Of a DNA stretch of 64,000 bases, positions 27,601 through 35,233 are shown piece by piece. Position 1 is the first letter of the stretch. The number at the start of each line of letters is the position of its first letter. Position numbers and translations under genes: made by a program. Source of the DNA: Synchiropus splendidus (lineage: Eukaryota > Chordata > Actinopteri > Syngnathiformes > Callionymidae); NCBI RefSeq assembly GCF_027744825.2, contig NC_071340.1, forward strand, positions 7,331,501 through 7,395,500, written 5' to 3'. The notes beneath the pieces are model-generated. The model made no database searches. It worked only from the letters and a program-made list of their open reading frames with translations, and was not told the DNA's origin.

Positions 27601-29022
27601 ATTTTGCATTTTTGCAAGAAAATTGCAAAATGAAGATTTTTAATATTCATGTTTTATCAATGACTAGTTTGGTAACTTTTTATTACCCGTATGAACATCC
27701 ACTATTCTCATTGTTACTAATATTAAAATATGTCCATTGTACCTAAAATTCAGTTTCAGTTCTTCACTTTATTTCCCTCTCTTTGGTTAAGCTCCATTTT
27801 CCTAGTTTATGGGTTGCTCTTGAATACGTCAGATCAGAACATTTACTGAAGGATCTTTTGATGAGTAACCAAATACAACAATAATATTAGGTTTCTATGT
27901 TGATACATCCTGAAATTCAGAGGTCTCACCGGTGGATTTGTTGGATGCCCTGCGTCTGATCTCCGTCACCATGAGTCGTGACACCTGGGTGGTGAACTGC
28001 AGCAGGTCGGAGAACTTCTCTGTCATGGTGCTGGGTGGAGCGTTCCCAAACACCTGAGGCAGATGGTTTAAACAAATAAAGCACAGTTCATCTAAACACA
28101 TTGTTCACAGTGAAGATAGTGTCAGATAGACACTGATAGATAAATTCATAGACACATAGATGTTAACAATGACATCGGTGTTATAGAGAGTGGTAATTTT
28201 AGTTTTCCCCAGTTCTTATCTAACAAGTCCAATAACAGATTTGTGTCCTGCTGCACAGAGTACATTTTTCTCTTGATTTCTGACAGAACTTCAGTCAGCA
28301 CTTGAGTGGGTCACAGCCAGTGCCAGTAATTAACTGTCATGTCAAGTGACGTTTGGTAAGACACTTCAGCGTGAGTTCCGAACTCTCAACAGCGCTGCCT
28401 GCAGCGAGGGAAAACAAAGCAAAGTGCCAAAAATAAATAAATAAAAAGTTGAGGAGAGATGACGTTGTTGCATTTCCAACAGGAAAAACCCACTAGATTA
28501 TTCTTAGTTTGCGCTCATCTTTTGGTAGATCTGCACTATGGCTTGGAACAACAGCAAAGACTGGAAATCTCAGACCACGGATCTCGGCCAAAAATGAGAC
28601 TTAACTCACCCAATTAGGTAAAGAATTTCTGAGTCACAAGGTTGAAGTGAAGTTTTAAGTCTAATGAGGGAAAAAGGGGATGCTGGGAAAATCAGTGTAT
28701 CATGTGGAACTAACATCAACAACCAGAAGCATACTACTTGTTTTGGGAGAAAAGCCATGACAACTCTCATAACACGAAAACCAAGGGCACATGCAAAAAG
28801 AGCCACTCTCAGATCACAGTGAGGGGTCGCTGTGTGACTCACCCTGTTAAAGACAGGAAGCATCATGTAGAGCTTCTCCTCCTGCTCCTTCTGGGTCATG
28901 TGGCGGGGCGGGTGGCACAGCTCGGAGAAGAGACGGCGCAGGTGCATCAGGCCCAGGGCGTTGTCCTGGGGGCTGCACTCCTCCTGCCGCGGCCGCCCCA
29001 TGATCCTCTTCACCATGTTCAT
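423..29022 (-). CDS. wdfy3: WDFY3 (ALFY), 5' third of the coding sequence, 20 exons
   Basis: WDFY3 is a very large PI3P-binding scaffold that links ubiquitinated aggregates and p62 to the autophagy machinery. It has an armadillo-like N-terminal half, a concanavalin-A-like domain, and C-terminal PH-BEACH, WD40 and FYVE modules. Only the N-terminal part is here. The start ATG at 29,022 opens MNMVKRIMGRPRQEE, the known vertebrate N-terminus. Exons on the minus strand are 28843-29053, 27930-28053, 27351-27460, 24595-24819, 24282-24474, 23675-23861, 23425-23591, 14399-14878, 14182-14292, 12082-12275, 11117-11388, 10776-10973, 9377-9460, 8358-8538, 7701-7915, 6683-6795, 5646-5883, 2342-2442, 1237-1455 and 423-604. 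All junctions are GT-AG, and phases close without a stop for 1,258 codons. The last exon ends inside the ConA-like domain at NTVK, so the gene continues past position 1. The paralogue WDFY4 is much more diverged from the remembered WDFY3 sequence, so WDFY3 is preferred. Confidence 0.95.
1237..1455 (-). CDS. wdfy3: wdfy3 coding exon 19 (ConA-like domain)
   Basis: Encodes GERLFPPPSGLSYSTWFCVE through ISTKEELLQTY, the first strands of the concanavalin-A-like domain. The acceptor is CTTTAG and the donor is ACT|GTGAGT. Confidence 0.93.
1600..2110. repeat. Purine-rich tract (plus strand) in a wdfy3 intron
   Basis: About 500 bases are dominated by A and G on the plus strand, with GAGGAG, AGAAGG and GGGAGAA units in no fixed register. 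The transcribed strand is therefore pyrimidine-rich in the intron between exons 18 and 19. Minus-strand open frames here are Ser/Pro/Phe/Leu-rich composition artefacts, not genes. Confidence 0.6.
2342..2442 (-). CDS. wdfy3: wdfy3 coding exon 18
   Basis: Encodes CLFLPSLAPHNAATNNTNNS and then GVNDGTVLSGMGS. The acceptor is TTGAAG and the donor is TCAG|GTAGCG. It leads into the ConA-like domain. Confidence 0.88.
2443..5645. other. wdfy3 intron without recognised features
   Basis: A 3.2 kb AT-rich intron. No exon, transposon end or structured RNA was recognised. It contains a 147-codon minus-strand open frame (5073-5516) without family resemblance. Confidence 0.5.
5646..5883 (-). CDS. wdfy3: wdfy3 coding exon 17
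   Basis: Encodes SMTLSMEGFGQDSVFTTPAE through VEFDTSLEGF. The acceptor used is CTCACAG (5884-5886); the CAG two codons downstream would break the frame. The donor is CGG|GTAATA, next to a short (AT)n run. Confidence 0.92.
6683..6795 (-). CDS. wdfy3: wdfy3 coding exon 16
   Basis: Encodes EFLRLGNPLNCGAWDKKLLK through HKPSSLSYDAEMR. The acceptor is CTTCAG and the donor is AGAA|GTGAGT. Confidence 0.92.
7701..7915 (-). CDS. wdfy3: wdfy3 coding exon 15
   Basis: Encodes HALDLQLAVANILQLLVNSE through RMFERLASQALQPMAL. The acceptor is GTCTAG and the donor is CAG|GTAGGT. Confidence 0.93.
8358..8538 (-). CDS. wdfy3: wdfy3 coding exon 14
   Basis: Encodes HGYHGSSAPIKILSDLKPYF through LDLLPSVCSDSQPE. The acceptor is GTTCAG, the donor is GAG|GTGAGG, and the exit phase is 0. 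The middle of the exon is less conserved than its DMVVIHPGAVLAILDLL core. Confidence 0.9.
9110..9295. mobile_element. Possible hAT-type transposon fragment
   Basis: The stretch has GGGCTGC followed by GTCGAATAACCACCAACTAC, ACGATTAGTCAACAGCGAC and related runs. This resembles terminal regions of common fish hAT elements. No second end or target duplication was found, so the call is tentative. Confidence 0.3.
9377..9460 (-). CDS. wdfy3: wdfy3 coding exon 13 (84-nt exon)
   Basis: Spliced in frame it reads SRAEQVPPCLTHETSLPSPW followed by GTPALARKR, matching the vertebrate segment between TDSFD and HGYH/HAYH. The acceptor is ACCCAG and the donor is AGAG|GTAGCC. Both flanking phases (2 in, 2 out) fit exons 12 and 14. 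Confidence 0.88.
10776..10973 (-). CDS. wdfy3: wdfy3 coding exon 12
   Basis: Encodes LLGCFSDVKKLSPTSVFPSN through CSKLFIYLYKMATDSFD. The acceptor is CTCCAG and the donor is ACAG|GTTAGT. Confidence 0.92.
11117..11388 (-). CDS. wdfy3: wdfy3 coding exon 11
   Basis: Encodes ALLAVLRESHRTRTVFRKVG through EIQYEKLADAV. The acceptor is CACCAG and the donor is TCAG|GTGAGT. Confidence 0.93.
12082..12275 (-). CDS. wdfy3: wdfy3 coding exon 10
   Basis: Encodes LFREFGGARCVHNIVKYRQC through MHSAPSSELQLKTDILR. The acceptor is TTTCAG, the donor is AGG|GTAACC, and the exit phase is 0. Confidence 0.92.
12276..14181. other. wdfy3 intron without recognised features
   Basis: A 1.9 kb intron between exons 9 and 10. 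It contains stop-rich sequence and no recognisable repeat ends. Confidence 0.4.
14182..14292 (-). CDS. wdfy3: wdfy3 coding exon 9
   Basis: A 37-codon exon, too short to stand out as an open frame. It reads GDCKNNSMAEEQKQLAW and then LVMDTLTVLLQGSNTTNTNA. The acceptor is CCCCAG and the donor is GCAG|GTAAGA. The phase fits exons 8 and 10. Confidence 0.9.
14399..14878 (-). CDS. wdfy3: wdfy3 coding exon 8
   Basis: The largest coding exon here (160 codons). It runs from HTVRNIQAFAVLQNAFLK through VNLLHKYAALLKDP, helical armadillo-like repeat sequence. It ends NEQ plus one base at a GTATGG donor. Confidence 0.93.
15748..15761. repeat. Target-site duplication, 5' copy
   Basis: GAAAATACAAGGTA lies immediately before the G-run that starts the L1-like element. 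An identical 14-bp copy follows the element's poly(A) tail. Confidence 0.9.
15904..16770 (+). CDS. L1-like ORF1 protein (RNA-binding chaperone)
   Basis: A 288-aa protein starting at the ATG at 15904; the frame is open ten codons further upstream but without an ATG. Residues about 20-115 are a heptad-rich coiled coil. It is followed by the family signature LEARSRWNNIRLIGLPEG and an RRM-like segment (residues about 120-200), then a basic C-terminal domain with RKRIHIFPDF-like sequence. L1 ORF1 proteins trimerise through the coiled coil, coat the element RNA and act as nucleic-acid chaperones in the ribonucleoprotein. No stop or frameshift is present. It is separated from ORF2 by 400 nt. Confidence 0.92.
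   Translation: MSTSRSARQKTRQSPEPESPEKLDANAAMLRSIKTMMEDMRSEIISKFETIIAETVKREVKSAVKSFEEKLMTQKSTVDELERCANEHDNKLAELQAKVTSLTDNVESLKKTCEDLEARSRWNNIRLIGLPEGTEGPRPTDFIASLLQELLGLETEPLLDGAHRTLRAKPKHDEPPRPLIVRMNRFQDRNLILQSASKASPLMYREKRIHIFPDFTSAVAKQRAAFSPVKRELRSHPDIRFGLRYPAILHITLPDGRVKKFDNPNFAMDFVKSKLGTKSPAPSSPTTR
17171..20986 (+). CDS. L1-like ORF2 protein (endonuclease and reverse transcriptase)
   Basis: A 1,271-aa protein from the ATG at 17171. The N-terminal apurinic-type endonuclease shows the expected residues: N13 (SLNCRG), E42 (QETH), Y114 (NVYAPN), D144/N146 (GGDFN), D207 (TRIDFF) and S230-D231-H232. The reverse transcriptase covers about residues 460-760, with SGKSPGPDGFPAEF, the first catalytic Asp in SLDAEKAFDRV (D600), RQGCPLSPLLF and the YADD box at 700-703. 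A C-terminal Cys/His motif (CDRC...H....C, from residue 1131) matches the L1/Tx1 zinc-knuckle position. All catalytic residues are present, so the protein could be active. The ATG is preferred over upstream non-ATG openings because it directly precedes the endonuclease. Confidence 0.95.
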   Translation: MTSGCDIKFTSLNCRGLNNPIKRSKVLHYLQHVNANIVYLQETHLRDLDKVKLRRGWVGQVFLSSFSSRARGVAIMLHKSIHFIHSKTITDPSGRYLIVIGKIYDIKLILANVYAPNWDDDNFFRHFFSLLPDLNSFNLILGGDFNCWIDPSLDRSSSTPTSISKSAKIIRSFMEEFGMIDPWRTLNPLKRQFSFFSPVHHTYTRIDFFLVHKRLLNLISECKYEPIVLSDHACLSMNIYVKKMLRVRTPWRLNPHLLLEKEFVELISNRIDLFLQLNRTPGISPSLLWETMKAYIRGEIISFETHKKKKWKQSLNQLTQQIMQLDQEFSISKSPDLYKKRIILQAEYDSLMTQCVIKQLLQSRSTFHEHGDKQSKLLAHRLRQITSSQLIPQIQTKSGATSDTTEINNSFKEFYKSLYTSEVNPTITELDAFCDQLIIPTLDSNLFQKLESPITMIELEMAVKSLQSGKSPGPDGFPAEFYKIFWDKLALLLFEVFTESFDQGSLPHTMSQATISLLLKKGKNPLFCGSYRPISLLNADYKILSKLLARRLEDVLPSIISMDQTGFIRGRHSFFNLRRVFNVLYNGHSNISMEALVSLDAEKAFDRVEWNYLFFILKKFNFGSNFINWVKLLYSSPQATVRTNGLHSASFPLQRSTRQGCPLSPLLFAIAIEPLSIAIRCHPEFTGITRNGVEAKISLYADDLLLFTSNIAQSIPVALTILDSFGKISGYKVNFGKSELFFVNGLSEDDSSPNLPFKIAKTGFCYLGIHITDAYNKLFKRNFSALLAQTRHDFDRWSLLQLSVAAKINTIKMNILPRFMYLFQCIPIFIPRSFFRKLDSIILEFIWAKKPPRLKLQSLQRARELGGMALPNMQFYYWAVNLRNLNLWIQYNSLEDPPMWLTIEAHSVHPVSLQSLLHSHISSSISRYTSNVIVRSSMKIWVQFRRYFGFQSVSTKCPLNNNHLFPPSLMDKAFSKWAELGVKCIKDLFIDKTFATFQQLVNIFSVPQRDFFRYLQVRSFVSKTYACFPALPIDSEIDIFLSALSSFKGAISSIYSNIQALRSSSLGIYKTTWEASLGMEVSEDTWSEILRRVHKSSICARHCFLQCKILHRVHFTKERLARIFKNVSPSCDRCHQTPANYIHMFWECPHLSKYWREIFSFLSNLTGIIVPPNPLTAIFGVTQPSLSLSSVQKDAIAFTTLLARRLILLRWKSNLPPTHTQWLKDVLYFLKLEKVRLAIRGQLEKFNKVWKPFFVLINRIEFTFEPEAVDN
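21327..21340. repeat. Target-site duplication, 3' copy
   Basis: GAAAATACAAGGTA directly follows the A-rich tail of the L1-like element and is identical to the 5' copy at 15748-15761. Confidence 0.9.
21870..22375 (+). mobile_element. Decayed LINE 3' end with (ATCT) tail
   Basis: Frameshifted translation gives SLHSAIHRQKFSIGTRL and, in another frame, RSFLPRAVWLFN. This resembles the C-terminus of fish L2/Rex-type reverse transcriptases, where FFPRAV.LLN is common. It ends in AATAAAGTATGTATGTG followed by short (ATCT) repeats, as such elements do. The piece is 5'-truncated and inactive. Confidence 0.5.
23425..23591 (-). CDS. wdfy3: wdfy3 coding exon 7
   Basis: Encodes LEQAKEDESKDALKDLVNLV through GFVLPQPSGK. 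The acceptor is ATTCAG and the donor is AAAG|GTCTGT. It borders the 8.5 kb intron that contains the L1-like element. Confidence 0.92.
23675..23861 (-). CDS. wdfy3: wdfy3 coding exon 6
   Basis: Encodes EKECLSTCVQNMQQSDDLSP through FLSDLMLR. The acceptor is CCTGCAG. The donor reads CTCAG|GTCCTT, a weak match beyond the GT, but the phase joins correctly to exon 7. Confidence 0.9.
24282..24474 (-). CDS. wdfy3: wdfy3 coding exon 5
   Basis: Codons 214-277: ILVKLCTFVSPAEELAQKDD through NVVKYIH. The acceptor is TTTCAG and the donor is CACG|GTATGA. Confidence 0.92.
24595..24819 (-). CDS. wdfy3: wdfy3 coding exon 4, with proline-rich insertion
   Basis: Codons 139-213. It begins KTVDCMTTMSVPSTLVK and ends ALLQKVFVQ before a GTAACA donor. 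Between the conserved FFDLPH and ELPLADRR blocks it carries extra residues that include seven consecutive prolines (about residues 177-183). Compared with the human protein as I remember it, this adds roughly 20 residues. Confidence 0.92.
25449..26105. mobile_element. Pogo/mariner-like non-autonomous DNA transposon
   Basis: A 657-bp element flanked by TA on both sides. Its left end reads CAGCGGTACTTCGGTT and the inverted right end CAGTGGTACCTCGGTT, a 14/16 match. Sub-terminal GTTCGA/TTCGAAATC motifs recur at both ends. There is no transposase reading frame, so it would depend on a relative. It lies in the wdfy3 intron between exons 3 and 4. Confidence 0.75.
27351..27460 (-). CDS. wdfy3: wdfy3 coding exon 3
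   Basis: Encodes EAASRAIVQFLEVNQSEEAS and then RGWMLLTTINLLASSGQ, near-identical to the mammalian protein. The acceptor is CCACAG, the donor is CAG|GTCAGT, and the exit phase is 0. Confidence 0.93.
27930..28053 (-). CDS. wdfy3: wdfy3 coding exon 2
   Basis: Codons 61-101, from VFGNAPPSTMTEKFSDL to RRRASNKST. The acceptor is CCTCAG and the donor is CCG|GTGAGA; it ends with one base of a split Glu codon. Confidence 0.93.
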
Positions 29023-29053
29023 CTTGAGCGGCTTTGTCAGGGCAAAGGCAGCC
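28843..29053 (-). CDS. wdfy3: wdfy3 coding exon 1 (start codon 29,020-29,022)
   Basis: The exon holds 31 nt of 5' UTR after a CAG acceptor, then codons 1-60. The start ATG is followed two codons later by a second in-frame ATG (M-N-M-V-K). The exon ends ...LPVFNR at an AGG|GTGAGT donor. Confidence 0.93.
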
Positions 29054-30320
29054 CTGTGGTGAGGAGAGAGGAGGTCAGACTGATGTGCTTCCCTCGATAA
29101 TTTTAGTGGCGAAGCACAGCTGTGAACTACTGACTATCATGCTGTTATACTCAGAAGCCAATGAATTGTAGTTTTTCAAAAAATCCAAAGAAACTATAAA
29201 ACTACACTTTCCACAGCAAAGCTTAATATCAGATTGACAAATATGATTTTAAAAAGGTAATGAAAAGACTCCAATACTGTCCTATCGACATCCATACACA
29301 GCCCTGCATTATCGCTTCTGTACTGACCCAAATTGAATTAAGATATTCCATATTCACCACGGAAAATTACAGCAAATTATCTGCTCATAATACAATTTGT
29401 TTGTCAACAAGGGCTTAATCTGATCAGCACTGTATCTTCTTGACCCACAAATAGTTTTCCCAGGTTTATTTTTCCAAACAAAGAAATTATCCAGGGAACC
29501 TTCCTGGTAAATACACTGGCTAATATACTCTATACACAGCTACGCTTTCCACACATCTAATTCTCCTGGCTACAGACAGTTGCTAGGGAACGACACAGAT
29601 GTGCAAAGACAACATCCAACGTGGATAAACACCCACGGATCAAACCAGCATGTGAATCACAGCCCTGCCAGTCGTCAATCTTTTAAAAAATCAGGTTTAT
29701 TAATCATCAGCTGCTCTCATTCACCCTCCTCAAGGGCAGTGGGAGAGGGTGAAGGAGATGGAAATCATTTCTCATTTACCGACATCATGAGGCTCTAGGC
29801 CTGGAGCGATGTGTGACGTTAGAGAAAACAACAGCATTTATCACAAGCCAATGTTCACAGCACACTCACCAAACTCAAGCTCCTGTGTCGGACTCAGATT
29901 GTTTATCTCAACTGACAATTCTTCTCAACCATTACTTCAAGACTAAAACATTTTATTTTCCCCTGGTTGAAAGAAGGTCCTCATTTTCAAAGCCAGGTGT
30001 ACCAGTTCCTATAATGAATCATATAAAGATAATTTTGAATTGAGTGAAAAAGGTGCTTGGATTGGTAGATAACTCAGGCGGGAATATGACAAAACTGATC
30101 TTTTACCTGCACAACGGTAGGTAGGAAGGTAAACAACACACAAAGCACTAAAGAGATTTTTTTGAAATTTTGTTAACTTCAGAAAACAAGTAAATTTCAT
30201 TTCTAGCGGTTAACGCTCAAATGACTCATAACTACAACCTTATGATGAAATGTCAAAATATCAAATGACTCATCCAGTGACATAGTATCAACAGTACTGC
30301 TCCTTCTTAATGAGATTTAA

Positions 30321-30517
30321 CCCTCTTAGCGCTGGGCTCTAGGAGTTTTTTCAATGAACTACTAATCATGAATCCTGATCCTGAAAACGGTTAGATGTGA
30401 CACTGTATATGAGAAACATCTTCATAGAAACACACCCTCAAATGTTGCTCAGATTTAAGTTACAGGTGTCTGCATGATGCTGCCGGACACAATTTCGTGA
30501 CAAAGGCGCTTAATGGG
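30321..30517. mobile_element. PiggyBac-like MITE
   Basis: A 197-bp unit flanked by TTAA (30317-30320 and 30518-30521), the target duplication of piggyBac elements. The left end is CCCTCTTAGCGC and the inverted right end is CCCATTAAGCGC; both share CCC and AGCGC. It has no coding capacity. Confidence 0.6.
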
Positions 30518-33500
30518 TTAAGACAACATTTTTAACCAGCTCTCATCAACACTGTTGACTTACTAAAAAGAAGTGACTATCCAGCGTCTGGTAGGAAGTT
30601 AGTGGGAAGTCAGCCTGAGTCAAACACTTTCGAGACACGACAGTTAGCGGTGTGTTTCGGAAGCTCTGCTTTGTCAGATGAGGACATGCTCACATCACTC
30701 TGGATTAGTCTCAGGCTCAAAAACAACTGCACCTCCTCCACAGTCACCACTACACAAGCTTAGCATAAACGTAAAGGTTTTGGTGTCATTGAAAACGTCA
30801 AAACTGAAAACCAAACCAATGACTGGCGTGGTTGTATGAAATAGCAAACATTTAGAAAGGAGATTTAGATGCAAGTAAACTTGCAAGAGGATAAAGACTC
30901 AGAGCTCTTTGAGCAGTTTGTGTGTCAAGTAGCGGCCCAGAACCTATTGTAATTTAACAACAGAAATCACGACCCAAATCGGGACCCTCTTGGTCCATGC
31001 CCAAGTCACATGACTTGTATCAGAACAATTTACAGTGCATATTATTCCGAACAATTCGACCAGATCACTCAGTGCGGTGTAATACCCAATGATCTTTGCT
31101 CGGGGTTTAAGCAGGAACAATTGAGGGTTGGATGAGCTCTCCCTGACTCGCTCTAATTCACCATGTGAAGTAAACAAACATGAGTTTGAGCCAGCTCCCC
31201 TCGGGGAGAGAGCCTCTTCTGAGCACGCTAATTCACTCATAGCAAGGGCCTCCGTCCAAGTGGCCTTCGACAAATTAGATTTTCTTGTTGAAATGTAACA
31301 ATTCCTGGCAGTTTGCGACAAACGGAATATCTTTCAGTCATAGCAGAAGCAACAAACCGAGGCCCGCGTTACCATTCAACCAGTGGAAAAACACAGTTCC
31401 ACATTTTCAATAAATCATAGCACAACAAAGAAGCCACATCATTTCTTTCCACCCACTTTGTAACATTGACATTTAGAAGAGAATGGTGAATATTTTTTGC
31501 ATCAATGCGACTTATCAGGCATCTCTCTTCCATCGTCAGCTGATTTAGCAGGAGCCATTTAAACACCTTCATTCTCATCAGCCATTTCAAAAGGGTTTGA
31601 ATGATTAAGTCATCCTCCTCACCCAAAGGGACTTTGGCGTTTGAGAATGACATTTCTTATCAGAGCAAAATAAAGAAACAATCAACAGCATTCATGCCGT
31701 TGAGGCTTATCTTGATTCTATTTGCGGCACACTGACTATCAGGTCGCAAAACTGGAAGCATTGGAGTAAAAATCTAAACCGGACAAAAGCATACCATCGC
31801 ACTAATTTCTCATATTACATTTCAGAAAAGCTAGAAAAACTTGACACACTAGGTCACTGAGCCTGGTAATACATTAGTGACACATTTATGCTTAAATAAC
31901 AGTTGTCTAGTTAAAGATCTGCCATGCACGGATGACTACCTCAACAATCTACTTCCCTTTTGTCTCATTGCTTTAACAGATATCGAAAAAGATAACAGGT
32001 TCATGAAGAGAAACATAATGCTCTAGACGGCTACAAAGAAGCTTTCAGGACTATTTCTGATTTACAGCACTGTGGCATCTGGGGTACTAACAAAATTAGT
32101 CTGTAGTAAATGCTTTAGTTACTCATGCTGCCCCAGAAGCCTGGCTGTACTCCACATGAACTCGCACTGAAACTGCAATATTCCACAATGCGTAGTCCGT
32201 TGAGTGCACTTAAAACCCATACACCAACAATTACTTCAAACTGAGGAGAGTTGGTTGTGGACTCCCGTGACCTGGAAGTGTTTGTGACTGGTGTTTGAAC
32301 CCCACTGCAACCTCACACCAGCCACATCAATTCTCAGTCACAACATGGTTTCCTCCAAAATGATTACAGCTTGTGAGGCAGACATTAACTCTGTAAAATC
32401 CTACTGGTAAGAATATTCACACTGACAACACAGTTACAGCATTTATGCTGGTAACAGCCACCATGAGATGAATGGATTATTCTTAGACAGCAAACACACT
32501 TGCACTTCAGTAGCTTGGCCTGACTGAGATAAGGGCGGAGAACCGTGTCACGCACACACCCTTCCTCACACACAATGTTGTCACCGCCAGCTGCTGACAC
32601 TGATAAACTTTGGACCACTTACTGCAACAATTTTGTTTGGTCTAGGTGACACAACCTAGATTTGCTTTTCCTGCTGTAAATACATAAACAAAAATGATTG
32701 CAGCTATATGCATGATTATTATAACATGCTTTTTTTAATGCAGAAGCATATTTTTTCAACTGTTATTAATTTCACAGCCCGATTCTTTAAATCACCCAGT
32801 AGAAAAAGGGAAGTAGTCATAGGTTTTTATTGTGGTTGGCTTGTTTTACACAGGATGTCCCTGATATTGCGGTGCCTGACAATGCTATTGCATGTGATAT
32901 GAGTTATCAACAGTATTAGCTAGACGGATCATCGGCTTTAAATACACTGAAGTGTGAAAGACGGTGCTCATCCATTTTAGAGTAACTTAGCTTCAAAAAC
33001 AGGCCTACCGAATACATTATGTTCTACCAACAATACCTAACACAATATCTTCTACCTGATTCATTGGCCAAACTCAGCACATTCAAGTAACCCACATGAG
33101 GATCACAGGGTTGAAGACACACCACATGGAGTGTAAGTACCTCCATCACAACGACTTATTTACTGTCCATATACTTTGCAGAAATTCCACATGTGCGTTT
33201 TGACTGTAAGGGAGAGGGGCATGTATTTTCCTTCCCAGAAGACCCCACTACAAAGGCTCCAGTTAGCTTTCTTCTGTTTGCCTCTTGGGTGTGATTTCAG
33301 GCCAAGCTTTTTGTTTTAACCCAGTGGGCGCACATGTCTGTCTGGGCAATATTACTCATCATGTATGAATATAAATTGCCTCTTATAAAAAAATATTTAT
33401 ACAATAATTGGCATATATTGGACACTCTGAAATTGCCATGTGTTTGTTTCCATTATGTTTGTAGGTAACTGGATAATAAATATTGTAGCCACGGTATCAG

Positions 33501-34241
33501 CAGCTTTGGTGAAACAATAAGTTGGTTGAGGAGCTGTCTGAAAGCTCCAGCGGCGACTAAATGCATAATTTTCAGAAAAATGCTTACAATGCCGAACTAG
33601 ACTGCATGTAACACATAGTCACTGAAGCAGACAAGAGCGTTGAAGGAATGGTAGAATCTGAGCACAGCAGGTCTGGGACCTCAAACTGGGGCAAACACAT
33701 GTCATTCCAGTCAGCATAAGGAGAGCTAGAAATTCGACAGAGCGAAGAGGCAGTGATCCACAGACAAATGCAGGATTACAAGGCACTCCACCTACTTGGT
33801 AAACTGTTTCTGAAACTGTGTTTCAAAACCACAGAATGCACACAGTTCTGGACCACGGAGAGTGAGTGAAGTTCTCCGTTATCTGTTGACAACTTTTAAG
33901 ACATTTTTTAGAGAGTCACCAACATCAAGTCAAGCAAAATACAATGAATAAGAAGAAGCATTGTTTTCATTCTCTGTATACAAAGAAATCTATAAAATGT
34001 AATTTCCAGATACTACCATAAATTTGAGCCGTCATAAGTGGGTCAAACACCGGCACCATCCTATGACGTAACTGGAGGGATCAACTCTGTAAACAAGCAA
34101 GGCTGAGTGCAGTGAAGCATAGGAACATCGGTTTGAGCAATTTTTTTGAGCAGGTAAATGTTAACAAATGACTTATTGTTATTCAAACCACTTTGTCATG
34201 GAAGCACTAACTCGCGCCTGTCAAAAAACGAAGACTGTGAC

Positions 34242-35233
34242 TAGGGCTGTTAAATTAATCAAATTTTTATCGGGATTACGATTATGTCTTCCTACGATTA
34301 TAAAAACGCGATAATTGTCATGAAACGATTATTTAGCCGGACACCCGTCTCCCCAGCTACTCTCATTATGTGCCGATTCACCCAAACGCTGCACCACTCC
34401 TCGTCCCGATGAATATTGATCGGTGGGAAGCTACTGTGGAGGGCACAGTGAGCGCGCTACACGGAGTGAGCCACACAGCGTGCCTGTCAGCGAGAGAGCT
34501 CGAGCCTCTGTTTACATGGCGTGTTGGACGCTAATATTAACCACTGTTAGCTACCAACTCGTTCGCCTCTGCAACGGCGGCATGGTATTCAGAACCTCCG
34601 AGGAGCAAACGCTCAGCCAACGTTCTGAGTCACAACAGCAATGTTAGCTGCTTGTTGGCGCCGTTTAAAAAACTAGTGATTATTTGGAAGTGGCTAAATG
34701 AATAAGAACAATCGCTCGCGCTCAACCTGAGATGGGGTGATAAAGTCAAGCACTCCTTGTCATTCATCATCGTTCATTCAGTCATCATGCTGCAGAGACG
34801 CAGGAAGAGCGCTGAAATATGTATGGTTTATAATCAAAGGAGTGACTTCTTCTATCGCGGAAAAATGAATAAAAAACTTGGAATATGACACAGCTCACAA
34901 ATCAGAACCCCAGAAACATCTTTGCGTCCCAGCCAAGTGCCTGTTCAGCTCGAAATGTTGTCTCCTGTCTCCACTGTTCTCTAAAGCCAGACCATACAGA
35001 TTGGCAACGCTTCTAGAGAGAAACATTTAACCTACATGAGGACAGTTAAATATAACTGTTAAATGATTATTGAAATGTTTCACATTGTTTTATTGTATTC
35101 CATTGATCAATAAAGTTTGAAAGTTTAATGACAGCTAAATCTTAAGTCATTCAATAGTCGTTTGAATAATCGTGATTATGATACGAATCAAAATAATTGC
35201 GAATATCATTTTTGCCATAATCAACCAGGCCTA
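34242..35233. mobile_element. hAT-like non-autonomous transposon
   Basis: A 992-bp unit with ends TAGGGCTGTTAAATTA and (inverted) TAGGCCTGGTTGATTA. It is flanked by ACTGTGAC and GCTCTGAC, an 8-bp target duplication with two mismatches. The sub-terminal parts are rich in ATTATCG/CGATTAT motifs. No transposase frame is visible. Confidence 0.6.
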
